Source of the DNA: an uncultured Clostridia bacterium
Lineage (GTDB): Bacteria; Bacillota; Clostridia; TANB77; CAG-465
Direction: 5' to 3'
Length of the DNA: 31,337 nucleotides
Assembly: GCA_934162655.1 (NCBI GenBank)
Contig: CAKPJL010000012.1
Span: 1 to 31,337 of the forward strand
Shown here: positions 7,788-15,866 of the stretch, one piece after another
How the letters are laid out: every line of letters begins with the position of its first letter
Position numbering within the stretch: the stretch's first letter is position 1
Program-made: the position numbers and the translations under genes
Notes under the pieces: model-generated
Database searches by the model: none
The model's input: only the letters and a program-made list of their open reading frames with translations
Told to the model about the DNA's origin: nothing

Positions 7788-8513
7788 TTATACCTCTTCT
7801 CTACCATTTTTTCGTTCAATTTCCATAGGATTTATTACATTTCCATCTATATCTATAAAATAATAATATAAAGTTGAACCTAGATTACAAGGCAATACAC
7901 TTACTATATTTGATACGCCATCTATTTTAGTAGAAACAATTTCTAATCCATTAGAGTTTGTTTGTTTCAAATAAGAAACATGCCCATCTAAGTGAGTAAC
8001 TATTACTATAGGTAGTGCACCTTGGGAGAATATAACTCTATATATTCCAGTAACATTACTGTCTAAATTTTTTTCTGTATTATCGTTATATTCTGCAATT
8101 AAATTCAAATCTTTATCAACATATATGCGTGCCAAGCTATCTGGATAGCTAACTTCTAAATCAGTTCCACTAATACTAAATTTATTTGCATGATTTACTT
8201 TATATTGTTTACCATTTGCACCAGTAGTTGTTTCATTTTTTGCTAGTTCATAATAAGTCTTTTTAAAGTTTTGAGCATACCTTGCCATTCTATCATCTGC
8301 TGTTTCTTCTTTCTTTTCTTCTTGTTTTACATCATTTTTAACCTCTTCATTTTGTGTAATACCAGATGTATTATTTTCTTTTTCTCCTCTATCAAGATTC
8401 TCTTTATTTAGTGGATTTAATATTAAAAATACTATTACACTAACTAGTGCAACTATTATAATTAACGCAATTATTAAAAATATTTTTGTTTGTTTTTGAT
8501 TACCGCTTTCCAT
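7788..8513 (-). CDS. Membrane-anchored protein of unknown function (paralogue 1)
   Basis: 241 residues and no family that I recognise. Layout: a short polar N-terminus, one membrane segment at about residues 10-33, a highly charged Glu/Lys-rich linker (about 37-72), then an outer-facing domain rich in beta structure (about 80-235) containing IVTHLDGHVSYL and YFIDIDGNVINPM. It is a tandem paralogue of 8632-9336. The first 82 residues of the two differ at one position or so, while the C-terminal domains are clearly diverged. AAAGGAG precedes the ATG within the duplicated block. Probably transcribed from the rubrerythrin promoter together with its twin. Confidence 0.85.
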   Translation of the reverse strand: MESGNQKQTKIFLIIALIIIVALVSVIVFLILNPLNKENLDRGEKENNTSGITQNEEVKNDVKQEEKKEETADDRMARYAQNFKKTYYELAKNETTTGANGKQYKVNHANKFSISGTDLEVSYPDSLARIYVDKDLNLIAEYNDNTEKNLDSNVTGIYRVIFSQGALPIVIVTHLDGHVSYLKQTNSNGLEIVSTKIDGVSNIVSVLPCNLGSTLYYYFIDIDGNVINPMEIERKNGREEV

Positions 8514-8554
8514 ATTATTTTTTCACTCCTTTATAATTATTTATTAATAGTTTT
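8266..8554. repeat. Direct repeat copy 1 (289 bp)
   Basis: This block matches 9089-9377 with no gap, at a constant offset of 823 bases and with only a handful of substitutions. It covers the first 82 or so codons of paralogue 1, its ribosome binding site and a remnant of the last three codons of rubrerythrin. Confidence 0.9.
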
Positions 8555-8631
8555 TTTACAATAACTAAAATATTTGCTTACATTTACCTAAATTACATAA
8601 CACTATATTATTTATATCTTAAATTTTTCCA

Positions 8632-9336
8632 TTATCTTTTTTGTTCAATTTTCATAGGATTTATTACATTTCCATCTATATCTATTAAGAAATAATAATA
8701 ACAACCTACATCACTAGAAACTACACTTACTATATTTGATATTCCTTCAATTGTTATAGACTGGATCTTTAAACCATCAATATTTCTTTGTTGTAAATAA
8801 GATACATGCCCATCAAAATGTGTAACTAATACAATTGGATTTATATCTTGCCCCGTCAATGTTTGATATATTCCTGAAACATTGCTATCAATTTTCATCT
8901 CTGTTGAATCAGTAAAACCTACAACCAAATTGTATTCTTTATCTACATACATTCTAGATACATCATTATAGGAGCGTTTTAGCAATTCACCAGTAATACT
9001 AAATTTATTAATATACTTACTATTTCCTTTTTCACCACCTGGTGCTGTAAACTCTTCATTTTTTGCTATGTTATAATATGTTTCTTTTAAGTTTTGAGCA
9101 TACCTTGCCATTCTATCATCTGCTGTTTCTTCTTTCTTTTCTTCTTGTTTTACATCATTTTTAACCTCTTCATTTTGCGTAATACCAGATGTATTATTTT
9201 CTTTTTCGCCTCTATCAAGATTCTCTTTATTTAGTGGATTTAATATTAAAAATACTATTACACTAACTAGTGCAACTATTATAACTAACGCAATTATTAA
9301 AAATATTTTTGTTTGCTTTTGGTTACCGCTTTCCAT
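8632..9336 (-). CDS. Membrane-anchored protein of unknown function (paralogue 2)
   Basis: 234 residues with the same layout as its twin: a membrane segment at about residues 10-33, a Glu/Lys-rich linker, and an extracytoplasmic domain with VLVTHFDGHVSYL and YFLIDIDGNVINPM. It lacks the last few residues found in paralogue 1. It follows the rubrerythrin stop codon by 30 bases and is preceded by AAAGGAG, so it is probably co-transcribed with it. The 118 bases between the twins hold only the duplicated ribosome binding site and no clear terminator. Function unknown; the conserved D-G-H-V-S and D-G-N-V-I-N-P segments would be the places to look for a fold match. Confidence 0.85.
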   Translation of the reverse strand: MESGNQKQTKIFLIIALVIIVALVSVIVFLILNPLNKENLDRGEKENNTSGITQNEEVKNDVKQEEKKEETADDRMARYAQNLKETYYNIAKNEEFTAPGGEKGNSKYINKFSITGELLKRSYNDVSRMYVDKEYNLVVGFTDSTEMKIDSNVSGIYQTLTGQDINPIVLVTHFDGHVSYLQQRNIDGLKIQSITIEGISNIVSVVSSDVGCYYYFLIDIDGNVINPMKIEQKR

Positions 9337-9377
9337 ATTATTTTTTCACTCCTTTATAATTATTTATTAATAGTTTT
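9089..9377. repeat. Direct repeat copy 2 (289 bp)
   Basis: The partner of 8266-8554. Its outer end lies inside the last codons of the rubrerythrin gene, so this copy is in the original context and shows where the duplication broke. Confidence 0.9.
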
Positions 9378-9906
9378 CTTGTTTAATTTCAAAGTAACTT
9401 TGTGGATGTGCACATACAGGGCAAACTTTTGGTGCTTCCTCACCAACATGAATATGTCCACAATTTCTACATTTCCAAATTCTAACGCCTGTCTTTTTAA
9501 ATACTTCATCTGTATCAATGTTTTGTAACAACTTTTTAAATCTTTCTTCGTGTTCCCTCTCTATTTTTGCCACTTCTTCAAACAAATAAGCAATATCTAA
9601 AAATCCTTCTTCTTTTGCCTCTTTTGCAAATTTCTCATACATATCTGTCCATTCATAATTTTCTCCATTAGCAGCTGAGGCTAAATTTTCACTAGTAGAT
9701 TTTATATCACCGCCATTAAGCAATTTAAACCAAATTTTAGCATGTTCTTTTTCGTTTACGGCAGTTTCTTCAAATATTGAAGCTATCTGCTCATATCCTT
9801 CCTTTTTTGCTTTTGAAGCAAAATATGTGTATTTATTTCTAGCTTGTGACTCTCCTGCAAACGCTGCAAGTAAATTGGCTTCAGTTTTTGTACCTTTTAA
9901 ATTCAT
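9367..9906 (-). CDS. Rubrerythrin
   Basis: 179 residues. An N-terminal four-helix ferritin-like domain (about 1-135) carries the di-iron ligands in the segments ESQARNKY and EKEHAK and in a second pair with EREHEERF. A C-terminal rubredoxin-like domain holds CRNC at about residue 144 and CPVC near 161, which bind one iron. Rubrerythrins reduce hydrogen peroxide in anaerobes using electrons from NAD(P)H-linked rubredoxin systems. Ten more in-frame codons lie upstream, but GGAGGT sets the start at the ATG at 9906. A promoter is visible at 9928-9956. The two membrane paralogues follow on the same strand. Confidence 0.95.
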   Translation of the reverse strand: MNLKGTKTEANLLAAFAGESQARNKYTYFASKAKKEGYEQIASIFEETAVNEKEHAKIWFKLLNGGDIKSTSENLASAANGENYEWTDMYEKFAKEAKEEGFLDIAYLFEEVAKIEREHEERFKKLLQNIDTDEVFKKTGVRIWKCRNCGHIHVGEEAPKVCPVCAHPQSYFEIKQENY

Positions 9907-9927
9907 ATTAACACCTCCATTTCTTTC

Positions 9928-9956
9928 ATTATACAATTAAACTTTTAAATATTCAA
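9928..9956 (-). promoter_or_regulatory. Promoter of rubrerythrin and the paralogues
   Basis: On the minus strand, TTGAAT (9951-9956), 17 bases, TATAAT (9928-9933). It begins directly after the topB stop codon. No operator repeat was seen. Confidence 0.75.
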
Positions 9957-11909
9957 CTATATTCCATATAAATATTCATTTCTAGCTTTTTTATACTTTA
10001 CTACTTTATTTCTAACATAATTTTCTAGTTTTTCTTGAAATTCCTCTTTTTTTAAATTTCCCTCGGCTACCATAGTAAGCCCTTTTTCCCAGCTAGCTGT
10101 AAGTTCTGGGTTTAACATATCAGGTATTGACTTTTTTACAATATCAAAAACTTTTTCTCCTTTTACACTAGGAGTTAAAATTTGTGTCTTTTTATTTAAG
10201 GATATATAATTTATATTTACTAATTTTTTTATTATTTCAGCCCTTGTTGCACTAGTACCGATCCCAGATCCTTTTATTTGCTCTCTTAATTCTTCATCTT
10301 CTATTAGTTTTCCTGCATTTTCCATTGCAAGTATAATAGATCCAGATGAATATCTACTAGGTGGTGATGTTTCACCTTCTTTTATTCCTAAATTCTTTAA
10401 ATCTAGTTCATCACCTTTTTTTAGTTTAGTAAGTATCTCCACATCATCTAGCTGTTCATCATCTTTTTTATCTATCTTATCTTCTTTGGATGATTTTACT
10501 ACTTCTAAATATCCTAAATTAGTACACACTTTTCCACTTGCCACAAATTCTTCACCCTTAACATCAAATATCGCACTAACTTTTGAAAACTCTGATGATG
10601 GATAAAATATTGAAATAAACCTTTTAACTATTAAATGATAAATATTTTTTTGTAATTCTTGAAGTGATGAATAATTCTCAAATCCCTGACCTGTTGGAAT
10701 TATTGCATAGTGGTCTGTTATTTTAGAATCATCAACATATTTTGTCTTATCTAACTTTATACTGTATTTTTCTCTTATCATTTTTTCTATAAATACTTTT
10801 ACATCAGAAGCCAAACAAGATTTTACAAGCCCATTTAAATTTTTAGATATCTCTTTTGCAACCGCACTACTTAATACTCTTGCATCAGTTCTTGGATATG
10901 TAACAAGTTTTTTTTCATATAATTCTTGTATTATTTGCAAAGTTTCATCTGGTGTAATTTTAAATTTTTTAGTACACTCATTTTGTATCTCTGCTAGATT
11001 AAAAAGTAGTGGTGGTTTTTCTTTATTATTTTTTTTAGAGACTTCTTTTACGGTAATTTTTCCTTCTTTATCTTTTAAATAATTAATAAATTTTTCTGCG
11101 TCATCTTTTCTTTTAAATCCCGTTTCATTATAAAGACATGGTTTTTCAAATACACTTGAGCTTTGATTAACTCTCCATTCACAAAGAATATTTGCATCTT
11201 CTTTTTCTAGGTTTGATTGTATTTTATAAAAATTTACTTTTTTAAAATCTCTAATTTCTCTCTCCCTTGCAACTATCATACCAAGAACACATGTCATAAC
11301 TCTACCAACTGATATAACTGATTTTTGTTCATTTAAGCTTTTAGCAAGCTCCTTTGAATAGGCCAAAGACAAAAGTCTTGAAAAATTAATTCCTATTAAA
11401 TAATCTTCCTTTGCTCTTAGATAAGCTGAATCTGATAAATTATCGTATTCTTTAATATCCTTTGCTTCCTCTATTCCTTTTAGTATTGCCTCTTCTGTTT
11501 GTGAATCAATCCATACTCTTTTTTTTACTTTTTTAGGACTACCTGCCATATAATCAACAAGTCTATAAATATACTCTCCTTCTCTTCCCGAGTCGGTACA
11601 AATATAAATCGTATCTACATCTTCTCTATTTAAAATTTCACATACAATGTCAAATTGTGATTTGACAGAGCTTATTACTTCATACTTATACTCTTTTGGA
11701 ATAAATGGAAGGGTGGATAGGTTCCAATATCTTAGCTTTTCATCGTAACATTCTGGATAAGACATTGTAACTAAATGTCCTACACACCAAGTAACAATAT
11801 AATTATCAGATTCTATATATCCATTTTTATTTACTCCTGTAACTTTTAATACCTTTGCAAATTCTTTAGCAACACTAGGCTTTTCTGCAATTATCACTCT
11901 TTTTCCCAT
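9957..11909 (-). CDS. topB: DNA topoisomerase III (type IA)
   Basis: 650 residues. An N-terminal Toprim domain begins IIAEKPSVAKEFAKVL and holds the acidic metal site TDSGREGE at about 105-112. The type IA catalytic domain follows, with active-site tyrosine in VTYPRTDARVL at about residue 338, and the conserved ELTASWEKGL lies near the C-terminus. No C-terminal zinc ribbon is present. The enzyme cuts and passes single DNA strands and can decatenate replication products. A GTG is open four codons upstream, but GGGAG before the ATG at 11909 favours that start. A clear promoter lies at 11933-11961. TopB paralogues also occur on mobile elements; none of their usual neighbours is seen here. Confidence 0.95.
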   Translation of the reverse strand: MGKRVIIAEKPSVAKEFAKVLKVTGVNKNGYIESDNYIVTWCVGHLVTMSYPECYDEKLRYWNLSTLPFIPKEYKYEVISSVKSQFDIVCEILNREDVDTIYICTDSGREGEYIYRLVDYMAGSPKKVKKRVWIDSQTEEAILKGIEEAKDIKEYDNLSDSAYLRAKEDYLIGINFSRLLSLAYSKELAKSLNEQKSVISVGRVMTCVLGMIVAREREIRDFKKVNFYKIQSNLEKEDANILCEWRVNQSSSVFEKPCLYNETGFKRKDDAEKFINYLKDKEGKITVKEVSKKNNKEKPPLLFNLAEIQNECTKKFKITPDETLQIIQELYEKKLVTYPRTDARVLSSAVAKEISKNLNGLVKSCLASDVKVFIEKMIREKYSIKLDKTKYVDDSKITDHYAIIPTGQGFENYSSLQELQKNIYHLIVKRFISIFYPSSEFSKVSAIFDVKGEEFVASGKVCTNLGYLEVVKSSKEDKIDKKDDEQLDDVEILTKLKKGDELDLKNLGIKEGETSPPSRYSSGSIILAMENAGKLIEDEELREQIKGSGIGTSATRAEIIKKLVNINYISLNKKTQILTPSVKGEKVFDIVKKSIPDMLNPELTASWEKGLTMVAEGNLKKEEFQEKLENYVRNKVVKYKKARNEYLYGI

Positions 11910-11932
11910 ACAATCTCCCACAAATTAAATAT

Positions 11933-11961
11933 ATTATACAACACTTTCCATTATTTTTCAA
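11933..11961 (-). promoter_or_regulatory. Promoter of topB
   Basis: On the minus strand, TTGAAA (11956-11961), 17 bases, TATAAT (11933-11938). Confidence 0.75.
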
Positions 11962-11982
11962 CTAATATTTAAGCCTTAAATA

Positions 11983-12011
11983 TTGATATTTTACGAAAAA
12001 TGTAATATAAT
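11983..12011 (+). promoter_or_regulatory. Promoter of the 75-residue orphan
   Basis: TTGATA (11983-11988), 17 bases, TATAAT (12006-12011). It is divergent from the topB promoter, with about 20 bases between the two -35 boxes. Confidence 0.75.
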
Positions 12012-12062
12012 ATTATATATTAAATACATTACACCAACTTTAATTAATGGAGGAGTTTTACT

Positions 12063-12290
12063 ATGGCATTTAGTATTTTAATTAGCATTGAATCACTCTA
12101 TTGTAGCTACGACAAATACGGTAGGGTTCCATACATTTTAAAAAAGGACATAATGTGTCAGATGCGGCAATTAGTAAAAAAATTAATAGAAGAAGGACAT
12201 TTCTATCAAATTGATATAGACACCATAAAAGATGAAGAGCTACTGGCTTATATAAAGAAATTTTTAAATGAAATGAAATATCCTATGTAA
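12063..12290 (+). CDS. Small hypothetical protein, 75 residues
   Basis: I do not recognise this family. The gene is well supported: a strong promoter, GGAGGAG before the ATG, and a terminator right after the stop codon. The protein is soluble and predicted largely helical after an N-terminal beta-like stretch (FSILISIES). It has two cysteines and a C-terminal half rich in Lys/Glu (IKDEELLAYIKKFLNEM). No membrane segment or DNA-binding motif is evident. It stands alone on the plus strand between topB and the flavoprotein, both on the minus strand. Confidence 0.75.
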   Translation: MAFSILISIESLYCSYDKYGRVPYILKKDIMCQMRQLVKKLIEEGHFYQIDIDTIKDEELLAYIKKFLNEMKYPM

Positions 12291-12296
12291 AAATTT

Positions 12297-12329
12297 AAAT
12301 GTCACAGATATATTTTATCTGTGACATTT
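12297..12329. terminator. Bidirectional intrinsic terminator
   Basis: A perfect 14-bp stem (12297-12310 with 12316-12329) with a five-base loop lies between the stop codons of the converging 75-residue gene and the flavoprotein gene. T-rich tails follow on both strands (CATTTATTTT on plus, AAATTTTT on minus). Confidence 0.85.
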
Positions 12330-12332
12330 CAT

Positions 12333-13574
12333 TTATTTTGATGCTGCCATAGCAGTAGAAAATGCAATTTGCAAATTATATCCACCAGTATACGCATCAA
12401 CATCAAGTAACTCACCTATTATATAAAGTCCTTTTATAATTTTTGATTCCATTGTCTTGGGATTTACTTCTTTTACATCCACTCCTCCACAAGTAATTAT
12501 TGCATTATCATATCCTAAAAAACCAGATATATCTAGTCTAAAATCTTTTAAAATCTTAACTAAATTTTCTCTCTCATCTTTGGTAATTTGGTTTACTTTC
12601 TTATTTTCAGAAATTCCAGATAGTTGCACAACAACTTTTATTAATTTTTCTGGTAAAAGTTCATTTAAGCTATTTTTGAACTCTTTGTTTGCAAATTTTT
12701 CAAAATCTCTACATACCCTTTTATCTAACATTTCAAAACTTAGAGCTGGTTTTAAATCAATACTAGCTTTAATACATGAGTTATTTAATTTTTCTTCTAC
12801 ATTTTTAGTTCTATTTAATTTACTACTAGAACTTAATACTACTGGTCCAGTAATACCAAAATGTGCAAATAACATTTCTCCAAAATCTTCATATATTACA
12901 TCTTTAGTTTCATCATCTATTAGTTTGAATCCTACATTTCTTAAAGTCAACCCTTGCAATTTGGAACAAATATCACCTTTTGACTTTAATGGAACAAGTC
13001 CTGGTTTTAGCGTAATTATACTGTGACCAAGTTTTTGACAGATTTTATACCCATCTCCTGTACTCCCAGTAGAAGGATAACTTTTTCCACCTGTTGATAT
13101 TACACATTTATCACAACTAATTAATGTTTTATTGCTTAACACCACCCCTTTTATAGCATTGTTTTCTTGTATAATGTCTGTAACACTTAGATTATATAAT
13201 ACTTTAACTTTTTGTTTTTCTAGTTGATGTTTTAAAGCATCCACTACCTTAGTGGCATCATCACACTCAGGAAATACTCTTCTTCCACGTTCTATTTTAG
13301 TAGTTATTCCTATATCATTAAAATATTTTATAACATCATTACTATCAAAATTTGTGAATGAACTGTACATAAACTTACAATTTCTTATAACATTTTTTTC
13401 AAATTCATTTATTCCACCATCAAAAGTAATATTACATCTACCTTTACCAGTAATTTTTAATTTATTTCCAAGAGATGATTTTTTTTCTACTAGAACAACC
13501 TCATTGCCATTTTTAGCACACTCTATTGCACATAGCATACCAGCTGCTCCTCCACCTATAACTACTACTTTCAA
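12333..13574 (-). CDS. NAD(P)/FAD-dependent oxidoreductase, HI0933/YhiN (BaiN-like) family
   Basis: 413 residues. The N-terminal Rossmann motif GGGAAG (residues 7-12) binds FAD, with LVEKKSSLGNKLKITGKGRC next. VISTGGKSYPSTGSTGDGY lies in the middle, and the C-terminal GGYNLQIAFSTAMAAS is the family's closing flavin motif. Members are flavoproteins of mostly unknown substrate; BaiN in gut Clostridia reduces bile-acid intermediates, but family membership does not show that activity here. The start is TTG at 13574, supported by AAGGAG eight bases upstream. The stop codon of the PLP enzyme gene is three bases away, so the two form an operon. Confidence 0.9.
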   Translation of the reverse strand: MKVVVIGGGAAGMLCAIECAKNGNEVVLVEKKSSLGNKLKITGKGRCNITFDGGINEFEKNVIRNCKFMYSSFTNFDSNDVIKYFNDIGITTKIERGRRVFPECDDATKVVDALKHQLEKQKVKVLYNLSVTDIIQENNAIKGVVLSNKTLISCDKCVISTGGKSYPSTGSTGDGYKICQKLGHSIITLKPGLVPLKSKGDICSKLQGLTLRNVGFKLIDDETKDVIYEDFGEMLFAHFGITGPVVLSSSSKLNRTKNVEEKLNNSCIKASIDLKPALSFEMLDKRVCRDFEKFANKEFKNSLNELLPEKLIKVVVQLSGISENKKVNQITKDERENLVKILKDFRLDISGFLGYDNAIITCGGVDVKEVNPKTMESKIIKGLYIIGELLDVDAYTGGYNLQIAFSTAMAASK

Positions 13575-13577
13575 AAT

Positions 13578-14825
13578 TTATTCTCCTTTTATAATTTTAG
13601 AGGCTGCCATACATATTGCAAGTTTTGCAGACTCATATGTTAGTCCTCCTTGCACATAAGCAGCATATGGTTCTCTTATTGGACTATCTGCTGAAAGTTC
13701 TATTGAGGCTCCCTCTACAAATGTTCCTGCTGCCATTATAACTTTTGATGTATATCCTGGCATTTCCCATGGGTAAGGAACAACATTGCTATCAATTGGA
13801 CTTAATTCTTGGATAGATCTTATAAATTTTACTAAATTTTCCTCATTTTTTAATTTAATTGCTTGAACTATATCAGAGCGTTTTTCTCTATATTTAGGAT
13901 ATACTTCATATCCTAAATCTTCAAATAATTTAGAAGCAAAAACACTAGCCATCATGGCATTTTTTACAATTGATGGTGCAATAAAAAGACCTTGTAAAAT
14001 ATTTCTATTTTGGTCAAGTGTAGCACCACATTCTTTTCCTATTCCAGGACATGTAAGGACTTGACTACAAAGATCAATATATTTTTTCTTACCCGCAATG
14101 TATCCACCTATTTGGCAAAGACCTCCACCTATATTTTTAATTAGACTTCCACAAACTAGATCTGCACCGACTTCAGTTGGTTCTTTCTTTTCAACAAATT
14201 CCCCATAACAATTATCTACCATAATTATTACATCTTTATCTACTTGACGAATATTTCTAATAGCAAGCTCAATATCTTCGATTAGTAAAGATTTTCTTAG
14301 CTCATACCCCTTTGATCTTTGTATATGTATCATTTTTACCTTATTGTTTTTTAAAAACTCACATACTTTTTTAATTTCTATATTTCCTTCTTCATCTAAG
14401 TCAATTTGTGCATATTTTACACCATAATTTTTAAGAGATAGATCATTTTCTTCAATTCCTATAACCTCACATAAAGTGTCATAAGGTCTACCTGAAATTG
14501 CAAGAAGAGTATCACCTGGCATAAGACACGCCCTAAGTGCTGTTGCAATTGTATGTGTTCCATTTACAAAGCCAATTCTTACAAGAGAGTCTTCTGTTTT
14601 AAATATATTTGCATATACTTTTTCTATTGCTTCTCTTCCAACGTCATTATATCCATATCCTGTTGTTTTTGAAAGATGCATAGTAGATATTTTTTCTTTA
14701 GTAAAAGCTTTTAAAACCTTTGCTTGATTAAAAAATGCTATATCCTCTATTTCATTTACCTTACTTGCTATATCAATTTCCACCTTATTTGCCATTTCAA
14801 TTATTCTATCATCTATATTAAACAT
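13578..14825 (-). CDS. Methionine gamma-lyase-family PLP protein (YnbB / aluminium-resistance type)
   Basis: About 415 residues, fold-type I PLP enzyme. Visible features: FVNGTHTIATAL in the cofactor-binding region, IIMVDNCYGEF with the aspartate that pairs with the pyridine nitrogen, and SLIKNIGGGLCQIGGY with the probable Schiff-base lysine at about residue 230. The family is often labelled aluminium-resistance or methionine gamma-lyase protein; the true substrate is uncertain, and a C-S lyase is the usual guess. GTG (14849) and ATG (14846) lie upstream, but transcription from the promoter at 14858-14886 would begin near 14851, leaving no room for a ribosome binding site. I therefore choose the ATG at 14825, preceded by GTGGAAG. 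First gene of a two-gene operon with the flavoprotein. Confidence 0.88.
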   Translation of the reverse strand: MFNIDDRIIEMANKVEIDIASKVNEIEDIAFFNQAKVLKAFTKEKISTMHLSKTTGYGYNDVGREAIEKVYANIFKTEDSLVRIGFVNGTHTIATALRACLMPGDTLLAISGRPYDTLCEVIGIEENDLSLKNYGVKYAQIDLDEEGNIEIKKVCEFLKNNKVKMIHIQRSKGYELRKSLLIEDIELAIRNIRQVDKDVIIMVDNCYGEFVEKKEPTEVGADLVCGSLIKNIGGGLCQIGGYIAGKKKYIDLCSQVLTCPGIGKECGATLDQNRNILQGLFIAPSIVKNAMMASVFASKLFEDLGYEVYPKYREKRSDIVQAIKLKNEENLVKFIRSIQELSPIDSNVVPYPWEMPGYTSKVIMAAGTFVEGASIELSADSPIREPYAAYVQGGLTYESAKLAICMAASKIIKGE

Positions 14826-14857
14826 TTTATATGCTTCCACTATCATCACCTTATTAT

Positions 14858-14886
14858 ATTATAACATAAATTGTGTAAAAATCCAA
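14858..14886 (-). promoter_or_regulatory. Promoter of the PLP enzyme-flavoprotein operon
   Basis: On the minus strand, TTGGAT (14881-14886), 17 bases, TATAAT (14858-14863), with a TG giving an extended -10. Its position decides the start codon of the PLP enzyme. Confidence 0.75.
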
Positions 14887-14893
14887 TTAGCAA

Positions 14894-14927
14894 GTAAATA
14901 AAGTAGTATGTTTTTAGCATACTACTT
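14894..14927 (-). terminator. Terminator of ksgA
   Basis: A perfect 10-bp stem (14901-14910 with 14918-14927) with a seven-base loop is followed by TATTTACTT on the minus strand, 12 bases past the ksgA stop codon. The T-tail is only moderate. Confidence 0.7.
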
Positions 14928-14939
14928 TTAAAATTATAT

Positions 14940-15806
14940 TTATTTTTTATTTAAAAAGGCATTACATAATAATATATATTCATCTATATCTAATTGTTCA
15001 GCTCTTATATTTTCATCATAATTAACACTTTCAAATACTTTCTTTATTTCTTCTTTTGTAAGATTTAAAAATTTAGTAGATTCTAATGAATTTATCATCT
15101 TTTTTCTTCTTTGAGCAAAGGCACAATGTATAAGATCAAAAAGAATTTCTTCATTATTACACTTATATTTTTTATTTTTAACTAGACTAATAACTGCTGA
15201 TGTAACATTTGGAGCCGGAATAAAAGAAGAATTTGGTACTATTATTTCTATTTTACTATCAGCTAGATAACTTGTCATTAAAGTTAGTATTGAATAATCT
15301 TTGGTATTTTTACTTGCAACCATTCTACATGCTACTTCTTTTTGTACCATAACAGTTATTTTTTTTACTCTTTTACTATCTTGCAATAATTTAAATAATA
15401 TAGGTGTTGTTATATAATATGGCAAATTTGCTACTACCAAAACATTGTCAAATTTAGTTTTCATATCATTTTCTAGTTTAGATATAACACTATCTAAATC
15501 AACTTTTAAAATATCTTCATTTAACAGTGTATAATTAGTTTTATTAAAAAATCTTTGGTTTATTACATCTATCATATTTTTATCAATTTCTACTAACAAA
15601 ACATGCTTAGCTACATCAAGTAAATAATTTGTTAAATTTCCAAGTCCTGGCCCAATTTCAATTACTAAATCATTTGGCGTTATGCTTGATACTTCTACTA
15701 TCTTACTTAGTACATTATCATCGATTAAAAAGTTTTGTCCAAATCTTTTACTGGCCGATATATTGTACTTATTTAAAATTTCTTTTGTCTTTTTTAATGT
15801 ATTCAC
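14940..15806 (-). CDS. ksgA: 16S rRNA adenine(1518/1519)-N6 dimethyltransferase
   Basis: 288 residues, the usual length. The S-adenosylmethionine-binding IEIGPGLGNLT is near residue 50, after SKRFGQNFLIDD, and the catalytic NLPYYITTP is near residue 128. The enzyme dimethylates two adjacent adenines in the 3' hairpin of 16S rRNA during late 30S assembly. The start is GTG at 15806 with AGGAGGAAGAT before it; no in-frame ATG is available. The gene follows the transglycosylase gene. In Bacillus the order is yabE-rnmV-ksgA, and rnmV is missing here. Confidence 0.96.
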   Translation of the reverse strand: MNTLKKTKEILNKYNISASKRFGQNFLIDDNVLSKIVEVSSITPNDLVIEIGPGLGNLTNYLLDVAKHVLLVEIDKNMIDVINQRFFNKTNYTLLNEDILKVDLDSVISKLENDMKTKFDNVLVVANLPYYITTPILFKLLQDSKRVKKITVMVQKEVACRMVASKNTKDYSILTLMTSYLADSKIEIIVPNSSFIPAPNVTSAVISLVKNKKYKCNNEEILFDLIHCAFAQRRKKMINSLESTKFLNLTKEEIKKVFESVNYDENIRAEQLDIDEYILLCNAFLNKK

Positions 15807-15818
15807 ATCTTCCTCCTT

Positions 15819-15853
15819 AAAAAAATTACCAGTAATAACAATACTACCGGTAA
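15819..15853 (-). terminator. Terminator or attenuator between the transglycosylase gene and ksgA
   Basis: A 9-bp stem with one wobble pair (15826-15834 with 15845-15853) is followed by seven T residues on the minus strand. The T run touches the ksgA ribosome binding site, so ksgA has no room for its own promoter downstream of this hairpin and may depend on read-through. Confidence 0.75.
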
Positions 15854-15866
15854 TAAAGCTTAAATT

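Noticed and set aside
8266..9377. Insertion sequence bounded by the 289-bp direct repeats
   Set aside because: There is no transposase and no inverted ends; the repeats are parts of two paralogous genes.
12457..13026. Long plus-strand frame of 189 codons opposite the flavoprotein gene
   Set aside because: The flavoprotein on the other strand has clear FAD motifs; the antisense frame is low-complexity Ser/Phe/Leu with no start signal.
13578..14825. True methionine gamma-lyase assignment
   Set aside because: The family name is by similarity; the substrate cannot be told from the visible residues.
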